A DNA stretch of 28,733 nucleotides from Hirudo medicinalis (lineage: Eukaryota; Annelida; Clitellata; Hirudinida; Hirudinidae). Numbering within the stretch: position 1 is the stretch's first letter; each line of letters begins with the position of its first letter. This document shows positions 1 through 12,429 of this stretch, piece by piece. The notes beneath the pieces are model-generated. The model had not been told where the DNA came from. It searched no databases and worked only from the letters and a program-made list of their open reading frames with translations. The translations under genes were made by a program, and so were the position numbers. The stretch is from positions 205,843-234,575 of the forward strand of contig MPNW01000140.1 in assembly GCA_011800805.1 (NCBI GenBank), written 5' to 3'.

Positions 1-2
1 TT

Positions 3-581
3 TCACTCTTACATTCCAAGATCTCCGATGCCTTAGACCAAGGAAACCTTACAATTGGGGTTTTTTTGGATCTCGCCAAAGCATTTGATACTGTCAATCA
101 TGACATTTTAATGGATAAATTACATCATTACGGCATCAGAGGCACATGTTTATCTTGGTATAGAAGTTACTTGAACAATCGGACTCAATTGGTTTCGTTC
201 AATAATTTTGCATCACCTGCCACACCTGTTAATTTGGGCATTCCACAAGGTTCTGTGTTAGGTCCTCTTCTATTTTTGGTTTACGTTAATGATTTATGCA
301 ATTCCTCCGAGATTTTGGAGTTTTTACTGTTCGCTGATGATACGAATGTATTTATATCTGGCAGTGATATAGTGCACATGCATAATATCATGAATACTGA
401 ACTTGTAAAAGTAGCGGATTGGTGTGGTGCTAATTGTTTATCGTTAAATGTCTAGAAAACGGTTTATATGATATTCCATGGCTCTAGAAAAAAATTATCC
501 CTCGACGACCTCTCTATTTGTATCGCTGGTTCTCCTGTGTCTCGTGTTGGTTTTTGTAAGTTTCTTGGGCTTATTGTGGAN
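3..581 (+). pseudogene. non-LTR retrotransposon reverse transcriptase, broken fragment
   Basis: This is the palm region of a LINE-type reverse transcriptase (jockey/CR1/L2-like), which copies element RNA into DNA at the target site. Open from the left edge, it shows GVFLDLAKAFDTVNHDIL, then YLNNRTQ, the GIPQGSVLGPLLFLVYVNDL block and the catalytic LLFADDTNVF. A TAG at 453-455 interrupts the frame inside the usual 'CLSLNV.KT' motif, and reading continues in the same frame (KTVYMIFHGS, FCKFLGLIVD) to the N at 581. The 5' part of the element is off the window. It lies antisense within a Dvl intron. The family assignment is firm; the exact clade is not. Confidence 0.9.
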
Positions 582-1540
582 AACGTCTATACAAACAATT
601 CATAATTGACTCACCAATGTTTCAATAATTTAATGTGTTCCAATTTAGTTACATCTACTTAAATTCATGTCTCATATTGGTCGTCCGTTAGCGGGAATTC
701 TCCCTTAGAATGCTAATGAATTATTTCATCAGATTGTTTGTTCAACTTTATTCTAATCTGAGTCAACTGCTGGTTGCATGAAGATGAGATTTGTGAGCCT
801 CAACAAACAACAACTGACTGCTATAAGCTTGTCTTGAATCCAAGAATGCCTCCCCCAAAACTCGACTAAGTGTTTCTGGGGAGGTATAATTCAGTAACTC
901 AGCATCCACTAAACATGATTCCTCTAAAAATGCTCCCATTGTTAATTACATCAGCTGAAAGCTGCTTTGGAGAATGTACTGGTTTATATCCCCAATTTAT
1001 ATTTCCTTGATAAACCTTAAGAACATAAGAATTCATTGCAGACGCAGAATGTAATTGCATTACTTAAGATTCACTTGAAAATGACATCTGCTTTTTATTG
1101 CTTATTCTTGGGCTGTGTCAAAAGACTAAAATCAGGAGTCTTTCAATAAACCAGTCCGCGTTATATTTCTGTTATATTTTTATATTACATTATAACCTGC
1201 TAAAGGTTTATTTATTGGCATCTGCTAACGCATCCCATGATCCTAAAACTCAAATAATCATCATCATCATCACACGGCAGGTAGGTAGAGGCTCAGAAAG
1301 TTCATGGAGAATGGCAACTGTGTGCTCAATCATCTCTTGATAATGTAAAGGTTTAAAATAAAACACACCAGCATTAAGAAAGGAATGCATTTGTACATTT
1401 AAAACTTAAAAACTAGAAGAACGAGGATTAGCATAAAAGTTAGTAATGACAATATTATGTTATTATCAATAAAAGACAATTATTTCGAATGTTCTTAAAA
1501 CATAAATTCTCTGGAAATACGAGCAAAAAGTAAAGCTTAC
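582..1540. other. intron sequence downstream of Dvl exon 8
   Basis: Nothing coding is recognised on either strand. It lies between a reverse-transcriptase relic and Dvl exon 8, so it is read as Dvl intron 8. The base at 581 is N, which may stand for an unclosed gap. Confidence 0.6.
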
Positions 1541-1628
1541 CCCTTCATGATGGATCCAACGTATATCCCACCATCTCCGCCCTTGTTTGTTTGACCCACA
1601 ATACTGATCCCGAGAAAGTTCACCGTAT
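1541..1628 (-). CDS. Dvl: Dvl exon 8: PDZ ligand-binding loop
   Basis: An 88-nt exon, phase 1 in and phase 2 out, acceptor TTCACAG and donor GTAAGC. It encodes [20 protein letters not shown] then IYVGSIMKG, the carboxylate-binding loop and following strands of PDZ. The next exon (GGAVAADGRIEPGD-type) is not found between 1 and 1540, so it must lie beyond the window. Confidence 0.97.
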
Positions 1629-4600
1629 CTGTGAACAGGGAATTATTATTATTGTTATTATTATTGTTATCGTTGTTTTTTATAATATTTTATTGAATAA
1701 AAACCGAAAGACATGAAATACGATTAAAATGGCACAGGATTAAAAGGCATTATGTCGCGATAATAACATCAATACTTGTTCTGCAACGTGGTAACGACTT
1801 GTTGATATTAATGCATTTCTTGTTTAGTGCCTGCAATTGATCGTTTAATCTCAAAACTCATTCGCTTGTGAGCAACTGAGTCACAATTTCAAAGTTCCCA
1901 AGGCATTTCTCATGCAACATCAACTTCATTCACATATCCAATATCTTATTCGGTCAATTGCAAGCCTTGCAAAAACAATAAATATTAGTAATATTCAACA
2001 GCAATCATTATCATCTGAATTAGTTCAGAATAAATCACTTTTGAATCTCTTATTGAATTGGTTTATATTTAAAAATCGTCTAAGCAAAGTTGAGAAAGAA
2101 TGTAAGATCTGAAAACATCACGACAACTCACCCATGTTGAGCACTACGTTGATGACGTTGAGAGACATTGTTGAATCTGTTATGCTACTCATCGAAGATG
2201 CCTGTCAATGCAATTATAAAACATTGAACATCAAATGCAATTGTGCAGCTTCATCAATAAAAACAGCTTGGAATGCATTTCCAAAATAAAAAATCATGTA
2301 AGATTAGAAACTTATATAATATTTAAGGTATTTAATAAATGTAATACTTTGCACAATCTATAAATCACATGTTGTTGTTAATTTGAAGGTGAAGTTCATC
2401 TTGAGAAAAATAAGAAGAATTCTCGCTTAGTTTCCTGATTAACGAAGGCGTCATCGAAGCGATAAACAGACGAATAGTTGACTGGATGGATGACCATGAT
2501 GATTAGGATGATCATGTGAACGCATAATAAAAAGGAGGTGAAATAAGAAATAGAGAGAATTATCGAGAAGAAGCATCATCCATTCTTGGATGACGTGCGA
2601 GGGCAAAGTATACATTTCCATTTTCATCACGAGGGAGACCCAGATAATATCAAATATCTGTGGAGCATACCTGACTAATGGGAGGCATCCGGTGCCTGAA
2701 CTTTTTCTTCCTGTTCCTGGCGTACATCGACGACGCCCCCGTAGTTCCTGACACGCTCGAGAACCTGGGCAGAAAAAATTAGGTTCATCTTTAAATTCTG
2801 ATGCCAATTTAAGCACAGAATATTCACTAGGTGAATATAACTTTTTATGTCTGCTGTAAAGCAACTTACAACAAAATGATTGATATTCAATTAAACAATA
2901 AAGTTTATTAGTAAAAGGTTTTTCTTTTTAGCATGGTTTTCCATGGCACTGGGGAATGATTGGGGAATAAATTTAATGCCAAATGATTGAAATAAATGCA
3001 TCATTAGCTGCACCTGATACATTTGCAGTGTTTTGATTTCAAGTGCACACGCGTCATAACCACTGCACCCACAAATGACAAGAGAGAATTAATCCTTTTC
3101 CCGAAATAATCTCAGATGCAGATGTTTGTGCATCTCATTTACAACTTCTTCAAATTAACATAAATTATTCAAAGCTAGCAGATCAATTCATCGTCATTCA
3201 GTCAGTATTTATTAGCAAAGCAGGTTACTGCTATCATCTCATCTGTGTCAGGTCATCCAAGTTCATAAACATGGATGTTGGGTCACCATAAAACCACCAT
3301 AAACATCCCCATTTTGCATCGTGACACAAGAGCACCAAGAGCAGATGCAGCATCTTTATTGCAGGGGGAATCTGAAACAGGTGGCGCAAACATCAATTCC
3401 ATCCAATCTTTATGTCCACAACCAGTAAATTTATTACACAAAAATATACAAAACTCTCCTAATACATTTTCCATGCTTTAACAGTGTCTGCTAGCATTTA
3501 ATCTGTCAGTTTGTACATTTGACTGTAATCTCAAGGGTGGTTATTTTATGTAGAACATAAAAAGAGGGCTAAAGTTGTTGCATGTTGTAGCGCTGTACAA
3601 CAAGAACACATTAACTCAAGATACACATTAGGAGATCAATTACTGGCAAGAGTTTTTATCACTTAATTCTAATTAGAAGAATGTAAAAATATCAGGCAAC
3701 ACAATTCTTTGTTATCTTTTTGCACAAGGATCAGGAGGAGAAGCAATATTAATGTTTCTCCACGTTGTAAATCAAACTTACAATCCACGTACCACTTATC
3801 AGCACATCAGACCTCAGGAATTACACGACTGAGTGATAAGTCAATAATTAAATTCTTATCCAGTGGTTGTCTAAATAATTAGCTAATTAATAATAATAAT
3901 AACAATAATAACATGAGTTCTTGACAACAATCAAAAGGCATGAATGGACAATCACAGCAGTCCACGATTAATCACATTTCCAGAACACCCCCACAATGTC
4001 ACAAACCATCTGCAACTTCAACTTCATTGATTGTTTCTATAGACATGCTAGCTCCTTCATTTATTGTATTGTTTTACGTTACATCACATGTTAATAATTC
4101 TAACAAATGAATTTTTTAAAGAAAGCTAGAAACTCTCTCTTCTACTTGTGGAACAACTTCAACGTAAAATTACGTAAAGATAAATAATTTGCAAGAATAA
4201 AATGGTTACCAAGTCGTGAGAGGGAATATTTGAATTATTTCAACAACTTTTCAAATTGGCCAATTAGTGCGAATATTTTCTGCCGTGTGAGAGAAAATAA
4301 AGCACGGCCTTGAGTCAAATTTCAACCAATATATTATAGCCATAATAATGACATTGTTATCTCCTATACGTACCAATACAAATATGGCTATAATAATGAT
4401 ATCATCTCTTATTTGTACTAATACAAATACCTTACTCCAATGAATCAGTCACAAAATAATGCATTGATATTGAGTAGAAACATTCAAGGGGAATTCACAA
4501 CGCAGTGCAACGCAATTTGCTAGGAAAACTGAAAGGCAATTAATTAAAAGTTATTAAATTGTTTTAAGAAACAACTGCCGAACAAAGGAACTTCATTGGA

Positions 4601-7600
4601 CGGACAAATGAAAGTAATTGCTTAGGGGTCAAAAACAATCCCTCAACTATCATTATTACCCATATTGCAAATGAGAAATAATAAAAATAATAATTTAAAG
4701 CTAGAAAAATTGGGCAGGTAATAATTGGAATAATAAGAAGCTACAAAAGAACAAGAAAACCCCAACAGCAGGTATAGAGAGTGTTTTAAGCAGCAGCTGG
4801 TAAAAGAATATTGAGGGTCATAATTTGAACATAATTATGGAGTGTAATTAAATGTCATTTTATGCTTTTAAAAGAATCCTTCACACCTACTCTTAACTTA
4901 ATAAGCTCTACGAGCCACAACCAATGGTCACCATAGAAATACTCAGCCTGCAATAGATAACATGCAATGTAGGAATAATAATAATAATAATCCACAAGGG
5001 AAAATGCAGGACAAATCAATTAGAGTTATTTAAGTGACTGACAGTAAGACCTTACACTATTTCATAAAAGTTCAGATCTTCACTTAAAACATACAAAAAT
5101 AAAGACTGAAACAGAAGTAAACATTTCATTAATTTCTCTGTTAATTGATAAAAAAAACCTCAGGAATCTTCTTGATTTTCAGATTCCGATGGTTAATTAT
5201 CCAGTGAACACTGTGACAAGAGCGTCATTAATAATTAATAAGTTTGTAGCGAGACTACCTGCTCTGCGTGTCGTCTGTGTCGACGACGCTGACGGACTCG
5301 ATGTCGCTGGTCATGATGGAGGAAGCTCCATCGTAATTCATCCTCTGGTTATAAGGCTGTCTTGATATGGCAATATGGGGTCCTGAGATTATTCATTAAT
5401 CAACTCTTGTTGTAAGCTTATAATCTTTCATAACAAAAACTTTAATAATTGAAGATATCCAATATGAATTTCTAAAGGCCAAACATGTCAATTTAAAACA
5501 TGACATGCTGTAAGTTGTCCTTTGCATACAAATAGTTCATTGTCCCTGATGCCCTTCCCATTTGTTGTGAGAAAAATAAGATTACTCCAACGTGTTTGAA
5601 TATATCATAACACAATACTGAATGCAATCATTGAATGATTATGTTATCTATGATGATGATGATGACAAAAGAGTTTGCAAATTGACTTAAAATTGTCTAA
5701 ATGCTCGATTAATGCCTGGAAGTTAGTGAAAAAATGGGGGAGTCACTGAGATGGCACCTAATACCTAATGGTAACAAGCATTTTGCATCGCTTGACAGTG
5801 AATTGAACTAATCAATGAATGATGGTTTACTTTTTCAACTAAATACAACATTTCCAACCTTTCCTGTTGCCCAGCAAGGTGTCAGTGTCGGTAGGAGGAT
5901 CGTACGCAACACTCTCCTGGTCGGTCGTGGCAGCACTGTTTAAAAGCAAACATAACAAAGAAACATCACAACCGGCGATAATTTACTAATAGTTCAATCA
6001 GAAGTTCCAATTCTACAAATATTCTCAGCCAATAAAACGATTCATGATGATAAAAACTTTCAATATTCAAATGACGTCACCAAATACAAGCTAAATGATG
6101 AAACTTGATGAGAAGGTAATGATGTGTTAAATTGAAATGAAAGAACTCACTAATAGGATGGAGGGCGACTATTGTTGATGGCAGCTGATCTTTCCTTGTT
6201 TTCCCCTGTGGGAGCCTGCTTATTATGAGATGGTGGGATTTGATTGTCCGAGGAGTGAGTGCTGCTATCGGCTGTCACCAACTATAAACATCATCGGGAT
6301 TCTTTATCATAATTTTAGCATTTAATCATTGCATCATCATCATCGTCATCATCTAATGATGATGATTGACATTTACATCGACCACGTCGGCATTCAATTA
6401 ATTACCAGGTATACCAGCGTCATCAATTCTAAATGTCACTCCCAAAACAAGATAAAGCTAACACCAAAAATGCCTAAATTATGTCCTAATCATATCGTAG
6501 TTGGAACATACATCATTCTTAATTATATTACATTTATTAATTATTAATGCTAATACATAATTTAATTTTGACCGATAATGTGTTTGAATCATCTGTCATA
6601 AGTAACTTATCAAAGAAGAAGACAAACAAGAAGCGAGAGGATGTTGTTGTAAGATGGGAAACTGGTGTGATAATGATGCCGGTTAACACTGAGATTATTT
6701 TGCATTATTTAAGGCCTACAAATATGGAGAAGAAACAAATGTTTGACAGGAATTTAAAGATTTACTTACGATTCGATGAACGAAGAGAAACAAGAAAATT
6801 AAACTTTTATTGACAGCAAAGGGGAATATTTCATTATTATTTTGATGTTGATCAAATACCTCTCACACACAAAAATTCACAAATTCGAAGTTTTGAAAGG
6901 GAATTTAATAATTGATAATCGTGTCAAACAATGCGCATTTATCTTCCATTCCACTAAGTGCTACAATGACGTAACATCATCTATGTAAAGCAAATCCGTG
7001 TTCTAAATATTCATCTAACAAATGATGAAACAGGTGAATGACTGAAATTATATAAATTAAGCAAGCCTCATGATGTTGAGTGAAGATGCAAGGCTTTGAT
7101 GTCAAGTGTTGCGTTTGTTTCCAAACAAAATTCATGAGTTTTGGAAAATTTGAATTAATCTAACGTGACTAGGGATGGTTAATTGGGAGTCATTTAGTAC
7201 TCACAATAAAGAAGTACAACAGACAATGCCCAACATGAGGAAGTACAACAAGTTGGCAAGACGGGAAACATGAGAAATTGTGACATCAGAATGTTAATTA
7301 GGAGGGAGGAGCCACAATTATTCTTCGCACATGAGTTTGTTTTTACGAAGAGGACCACAAAGCAGTTGTGATGATGATGATGTGAATGGTAGTCATAAAG
7401 GACAATGATAATGATGTCTGAAGGCCCATAGGATAAAGGATTAAATCTCTCATTGTTTGGCAACTTATAAGCGTCATCCAGAGATCATCAGTGGATGCGG
7501 CTCATCCATAAACAATAGCAAGTGTCTGAGGTTTGTAAAGAAAGAATGTTAGACAAAATAAATATACGAGCAAAAATAAACAGGCCGTCTTTTTTTAATC

Positions 7601-10600
7601 TGATTCACGACTGATGGAGAGATTGAGAAACTTATCAAATCACTCTCTAGCTGGAAGATGAAATAATAACCGAAGAATCAAGTATGAATAATTGAGATTC
7701 TCATCCAGACAAGACAGGCGTGGATAGTTTATGATTTGAAACGGAAATCCCTTCCTAGCCAGACTGAGATTTCTTGGAATGTTCGAACTTAATCTCTCCA
7801 GAGTCAGAACATTTGGTGCTCTTCATTACCTTCTTCTCGTTATGAGTACACCATTTACCATTTACCATCTTTCGTTCAAGGAGAAATTCATTCAGAGTGT
7901 ATGAATACGTAGAATCTGACAATATTTACTGATTAACTACGCCTAGAAGCAATGATGTAAAATACAAATTATTTTTTGTATTTTTGAAAAACATTTCGGT
8001 CATATAACGTCAAGCAATCTAAAGCAAAGTCGCAACACGTCCTTCAGCAGTTGGATGGCAGTTGAAAAGCAAACAGTAGCTCTGATAATAGGTCGAGGAG
8101 CATAAAGGATGTGTGGTTGGAAAGAATAAGTTGATCAGACGTTGTCTGCTCCACAAATGCTTTGTCATCTCCCCATCCTACATTTTGATGGAAATAGAGA
8201 AGCTATAGTCTGTTTAGTGGAGCTGCCACATCGTCATCATTATCCCAGGCATCGTCGCGACGTCATAATCACCATCGATGAACTACTATTGAGTCCCATT
8301 CGCTGCAACTGCAGCTTAACTGTCAACAAAAGCAACATTTTTTACAGTTCCAAGAAATATTTGAAAGCAAATAATGGGTGCGATTAATTACACGACCGAA
8401 CCAATAACAAAATGGCCAATAAATGTCAAAATGGACTCCTCCAAAAATCCTTTAAGACTGTAACACAACCATCAACATCTCCTTTTATGACAAAGTCGAC
8501 TATGATTGCAAACTCAGTGTGAAGCAAGAGTTGTTTATAATTGTGAGCATTGCCAAGGACCACCAACCGACATAATTGGTCAATTATTACGGGCTCCATC
8601 GTATTTGCAATGCATTGAAGATACACGCGATTAGCAGCAAGTCGACATGCAGATGTTAATTGTGATGGTTAGCACTTTAAGCCCAAATATCAATTTCCCT
8701 AAAATGTCGAAACAGACCGATGAAGCCCAAAAGTCTGAGGTGGGTCTGTTGTGCCAATTAGAGAGGTCAAAGGATGCGCCCTGGCCCTCCACGAAAGTTA
8801 TGAGGAAATGTAAACATTTTCATATCCGTTGATTGTATTGAAACCAAACAAACCCAAAGTTAATCTGCCTGTGGCATGTATACCACTTTCCTCTGGGATA
8901 TAAGTAATAACTGGTTGAAACAACAACTGCAACGTGCCAATCTCAAGTTTTAACAAATGTCTCAAAATCTAATGGCCCTTTTAACTGGCTGAAGTAATTC
9001 TTAATGAGTTTAATTAATGAATGCAGTGCCAAACACAATGCCAATATAGACCTTTAAAATATTAGAGACAACCTTTTCCATGTAAACATCAAATAAACTC
9101 GAACACAAATCAAAGAAACAACAGAAACTTAAGCAGGACTAAAATTGCACTCACCCACGACACCACTCTACCGTTGAAGCACGGCAGCCTAGCCTCGTCG
9201 TCGATAAGCTCTTCCTTCACAACTCTGCAAGCAAAACGGGTATTAATTGCTTTAAAAGCAACAAATGAAATGTCTAGACATCACTTTTGTTTGGTTTTGC
9301 ATGAAATATATGTTTTTACACATGGACGTAATGGTTGAGAATTATAAGCAGAGAATGAATGCGGAGTTATATTCAGTTACATTCGTGCACGAACAAATAA
9401 TCTGAAACATCAATCAATCAATATCCTTCCAAATACATTCCGAGGATCAAAATCGCAGGTAAATTACGTAATTGCAGATGCCATCAGAAACATGCGTCCT
9501 AATGAATCAAAGAATCATCTCAAACTTCCCCAAAGAAAAATTGTCGACAATTTTTAAATTATTTAGATATTGAATTTAATGTCTTAAACTTTCAGTAGGT
9601 ATAAAATGGTAAGTAAAAGCTGTCCATTATTTAAAATCTCGATTTCATATCAAGAAGCTTTCTTTTAAACTCCGGTCTTCGTTGTGACATTAATTAACGA
9701 TCAGAAAATACGAATTTATGCTTCGTTCCTTTATTCATTGAATCTTTTAGATTTTTTTATTTTGAGACATCAGACGTTGCATTCCATTTCGAGAATCATC
9801 ATTTTACGGTGGATCTTAAATTTAGCAGTCACACTGACAGATGTCACAAACGAAGATAATGAAGTCTGCGGTTCGAGAATAACCTGCCGATAAGAAGGGA
9901 GTAGGTCTCAATTTATGACAGAAGCTAGTCCCAAGATAACGACAATAACATCTCTTGAGTGTCAGGATTATCAAAACACTTCGGGTTCTTTGTTGAATCT
10001 TATCATAGGGATAAGACAACAAGACCCCATATCAACAGGTATTGTGACGGAGGGACTTTAAACAAAATACGTCATCATTATCTTCCAAAATAAAGGCACC
10101 ACAAAATACTGGGAGCTAAATGATGGGTAACAATTTTTAAGGAATACCTTTTTCAATTTGACTCATAAGCAAACTTTATAATAATGGTAAATAATGCAAC
10201 AACATAACAATAATTTAATTCATAATTTGGCAATAGTAATTTTAGAAATGTTTGTATCAATTCTAAAACATCAAACATTATTTAGTGATCAATTTCAAAG
10301 AAATCCACATACAATTTTGATGGTGACACCTTCAAATGAAAGGAATAATTTCCTCAGAATTAACTTAGTACTTAAAATTTATTAATTCATTTAATCAACA
10401 AACTGACAAATGAAATCCCGAGAAACAAAACAATGCAATGTTAAATTGGACTAAACCCACTTAATTATAAACATATCATTAAATGAAAATCATAAACAAT
10501 ATGACATTTGCCAAAATAAGCAAATTACATTCAGCTGGCCAATCGTTACAACTTTCAATGGAACAACGATATTAATCATTATGAAAAGTGCGAAGAAATG

Positions 10601-12429
10601 TGCCTATGCTATTCTCGCAATAAACAACCCTTCTTATGAATTATGTCTTTGCCTTTCAGAATACTTAAAGCCAATTGCTAATCAATCATTAATTGTTTCA
10701 GTTTGTAAACCTTATGAGACTTTTAGGCCTTTAGTTTCACTTTGCATGCCTTCCAACCTCCAACCAAGCATAAGTTCAAGAGTCTGGCTTGTACATGTGG
10801 TCATTAGTTTGAGATGACTGAGTAATGCAATAAATAAATAAATAACTTGAACTGAAATAATTGTGCTCAAGTAACACGATAATTGGAGGATATTCAGGAT
10901 GACCCATAAATATTAATTACGTTGTAGCTTAACACGTCCAATCAAGCAATTACACCAACACAGCTACGCAAAAATAGCCAACACGGCCTTGAACCTGTTA
11001 AATCTATCGTCGGAAGCTCATCGTGGTTAGAGGAAATAGATGATATTGAAACAAGATGCCAGCCAGTGAATCAGCATCAACATCACTTTCATTGATATGG
11101 CATGATATCACGTTCATCACCGACATCAACGATGATGACGATACGAACATCCATCGTCATCATCAACAGCATGCCGGCTGCTGATAACGGAATGGTTACA
11201 GATAATGAAGCAAACGAGCACACCACAGCACAACAATTCCAAACGCTTGAACCATTGCATCGTTAAAAAAGGAAAATCAAACTCCCATGAATGTGGCAAC
11301 ATTAATGGCTTGTTTCGACTATTACTCGACCGATTTTAAGTACATCCTCCCCATATTGATATTGCTTTAATATTCAATGTTGCCTTATTTTTGATGCGTT
11401 GTAAAACAACTATCAGCCTAAAGACCACTATTACTGAAAACAATCAACAGATCAGATGAAAGAGAGTGGCTCCTGCTTAAATAGTGACGTTAATGTCAAA
11501 TAGTTCTCAAACAACAAAGTGATAGTTCACTCTCAAGAGAATTTCAGAAAAGCCATACAAAGAGTTGTGCAAGCAATGATCTGATGACAGAATGTGAAGC
11601 ACATTTGATGTCATCAAAACATTAAACATGCAACCATTTTAATTTGTGTAATTTCAAACCAGAAAAATCTTACTTTGTCTTAATAACTTTCTGCCAAATT
11701 TCAAAAAAGTTTTGATACTATAAAATCAGCAACATAATAGCTATAGCTATTGTTGTGTCAGATTCAAGATGTATCAAGTGATTGGCAGGGACATGATATC
11801 ATAATTAATACCTTATTTATTATGCTAAAATATTGTGCCCAGTTCTCTCTGTGCTCTTTGAGTCAGTAAATATAATATACCTGATGACCAACAAGCAACA
11901 AACCGTAAGAATAAAACTGAATTTTAATTTAAAATATGAATATGATTTGATAAGCTGCTATTTTTGCAAATGATTTTGAAATGCTCTAATGCACAACATG
12001 TCCAAACAGGAATGCTTCAAATAACTGATGGTAGTGAACAAATTGAAGTGCTTAAACAAATACATAATTATAATCTAACTTTAATTGATTCGTAATCTAG
12101 AAATAAGCAGCAGAAAATGGACTCAGTTTTATGCATTTGATTCGACATTGAAATAAAATTAGTATAATAAAAAACTGTTTATATTTAAGCAAAGTACCAA
12201 TATCAATAAATTTTAAATAATGCTAACTATTACAAATGTAATAAAATAGTTACCCGAAATCATCGTCCATGGATTTGAAGAAAAATTTATATGCAGGTCT
12301 GTTAAGGGCATTTTTAAAGTCACCAAGTGTCACTTTATCAGAGGGTACCGGGAGCTTTATGAGGTACGGCGTATCCTCGTCGTCAATGTGATAAATAACT
12401 TTTGTTTCTTCTAAATTAGTCGCACTCAT
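1541..12429 (-). CDS. Dvl: Dishevelled, 5' part (8 exons; DIX, linker, start of PDZ)
   Basis: Dishevelled is the cytoplasmic scaffold that relays Wnt signals from Frizzled to the beta-catenin and planar-polarity branches. Eight exons join in frame (830 nt, about 276 residues): 12254-12429, 9155-9224, 6151-6281, 5859-5935, 5259-5382, 2671-2764, 2132-2201 and 1541-1628. All introns have GT-AG ends and matching phases. The DIX domain spans residues about 8-84 ([38 protein letters not shown]). A Ser/Thr and acidic linker follows, then a basic patch at about 209-218 ([10 protein letters not shown]), the [11 protein letters not shown] motif, and PDZ from about 236 with its ligand-binding loop FLGISIVG (252-259) and [14 protein letters not shown]. 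The start is secure: an in-frame TAA sits 24 nt upstream (12451-12453). The remaining PDZ, DEP and C-terminus are not in the window. Family assignment is near certain; the paralogue is not determined. Confidence 0.97.
1629..2131 (-). other. Dvl intron 7
   Basis: A 503-nt AT-rich intron, with an ATT triplet tract at about 1640-1670. I see nothing else in it. Confidence 0.75.
2132..2201 (-). CDS. Dvl: Dvl exon 7: [10 protein letters not shown] and PDZ start
   Basis: A 70-nt exon, phase 0 in and phase 1 out, acceptor TTGACAG and donor GTGAGT. It encodes [20 protein letters not shown] then NM, the signature lead-in to the Dishevelled PDZ domain. Confidence 0.96.
2202..2670 (-). other. Dvl intron 6
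   Basis: A 469-nt AT-rich intron between exons 6 and 7. I see nothing functional in it. Confidence 0.75.
2671..2764 (-). CDS. Dvl: Dvl exon 6: basic stretch before PDZ
   Basis: A 94-nt exon, phase 2 in and phase 0 out. It reads [20 protein letters not shown] then [11 protein letters not shown]. The basic cluster corresponds to the Arg/Lys-rich stretch between DIX and PDZ. Two longer open frames over the same bases are not the coding frame; only this third frame joins both neighbouring exons. Confidence 0.92.
2765..5258 (-). other. Dvl intron 5
   Basis: A 2.5-kb AT-rich intron containing short AAT triplet tracts (near 3890-3912 and 4974-4991) and an imperfect tandem duplication at about 4335-4428. 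No coding sequence is recognised. Confidence 0.75.
4335..4428. repeat. imperfect tandem duplication (about 47 bp x 2)
   Basis: Two diverged copies lie end to end, each containing an 'ATAATAATGA' block and ending 'AATACAAAT' (about 4335-4383 and 4384-4428). It lies within Dvl intron 5 and is probably neutral. Confidence 0.6.
5259..5382 (-). CDS. Dvl: Dvl exon 5: MTSDIES linker motif
   Basis: A 124-nt exon, phase 1 in and phase 2 out, acceptor AATCTCAG and donor GTAGTC. It contains [16 protein letters not shown] and DTDDTQS, which match the conserved 'LMTSELESTS...D..D...SRFSS' linker motif of vertebrate Dishevelled proteins. Confidence 0.93.
5383..5858 (-). other. Dvl intron 4
   Basis: A 476-nt AT-rich intron between exons 4 and 5. 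It has a short GAT triplet tract near 5650-5664. I see nothing else in it. Confidence 0.75.
5859..5935 (-). CDS. Dvl: Dvl exon 4: acidic linker
   Basis: A 77-nt exon, phase 2 in and phase 1 out, encoding [20 protein letters not shown] then LGNRK. The acceptor is TTTAAACAG. The donor GTTGGA is weaker than its neighbours but is the only one that keeps the frame into exon 5. Confidence 0.85.
6151..6281 (-). CDS. Dvl: Dvl exon 3: linker
   Basis: A 131-nt exon, phase 0 in and phase 2 out, acceptor TTTATAG and donor GTGAGT. It begins [14 protein letters not shown] and ends NNSRPPSY. The RPPS motif recurs in this linker in Dishevelled proteins. The segment is polar, probably disordered and a likely kinase target (inference). 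Confidence 0.9.
6282..9154 (-). other. Dvl intron 2
   Basis: A 2.9-kb AT-rich intron. Short open frames on either strand (for example 6547-6813 and 8647-8832, +) have no splice context or family resemblance. Scattered ATC/GAT triplet tracts occur near 6331-6365 and 7369-7383. Confidence 0.75.
9155..9224 (-). CDS. Dvl: Dvl exon 2: end of DIX
   Basis: A 70-nt exon that completes Gly59 and encodes [20 protein letters not shown] then VSW. The acceptor is TTGCAG and the donor GTGAGT. The translation is almost identical to the end of the DIX domain in animal Dishevelled proteins. Intron phase goes from 2 to 0. Confidence 0.97.
9225..12253 (-). other. Dvl intron 1
   Basis: A 3.0-kb AT-rich intron with GT-AG ends. 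I see no coding exon or recognisable transposon. It holds a perfect 12-bp inverted repeat (11131-11142 and 11153-11164) and a 16-bp palindrome (11736-11751). Confidence 0.8.
12254..12429 (-). CDS. Dvl: Dvl exon 1: start codon and most of DIX
   Basis: Encodes residues 1-58 plus two bases of Gly59. It opens [20 protein letters not shown] and ends KSMDDDFG, then donor GTAACT. The ATG lies at 12427-12429, preceded by AATAACA and an in-frame stop. The DIX domain makes head-to-tail filaments; the conserved tyrosine and hydrophobic strand (TPYLIKLPV) are present. Confidence 0.97.

Noticed and set aside
2451..2890. Two minus-strand open frames of 137 and 71 codons over Dvl exon 6
   Set aside because: Both are out of frame with the exon; only the third frame links to exons 5 and 7 and matches Dishevelled.
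6547..6813. 88-codon plus-strand open frame
   Set aside because: It lies within a Dvl intron, antisense, with no family resemblance and no splice or promoter context.
8647..8832. 61-codon plus-strand open frame
   Set aside because: Same reasons: intronic, antisense to Dvl and unsupported.
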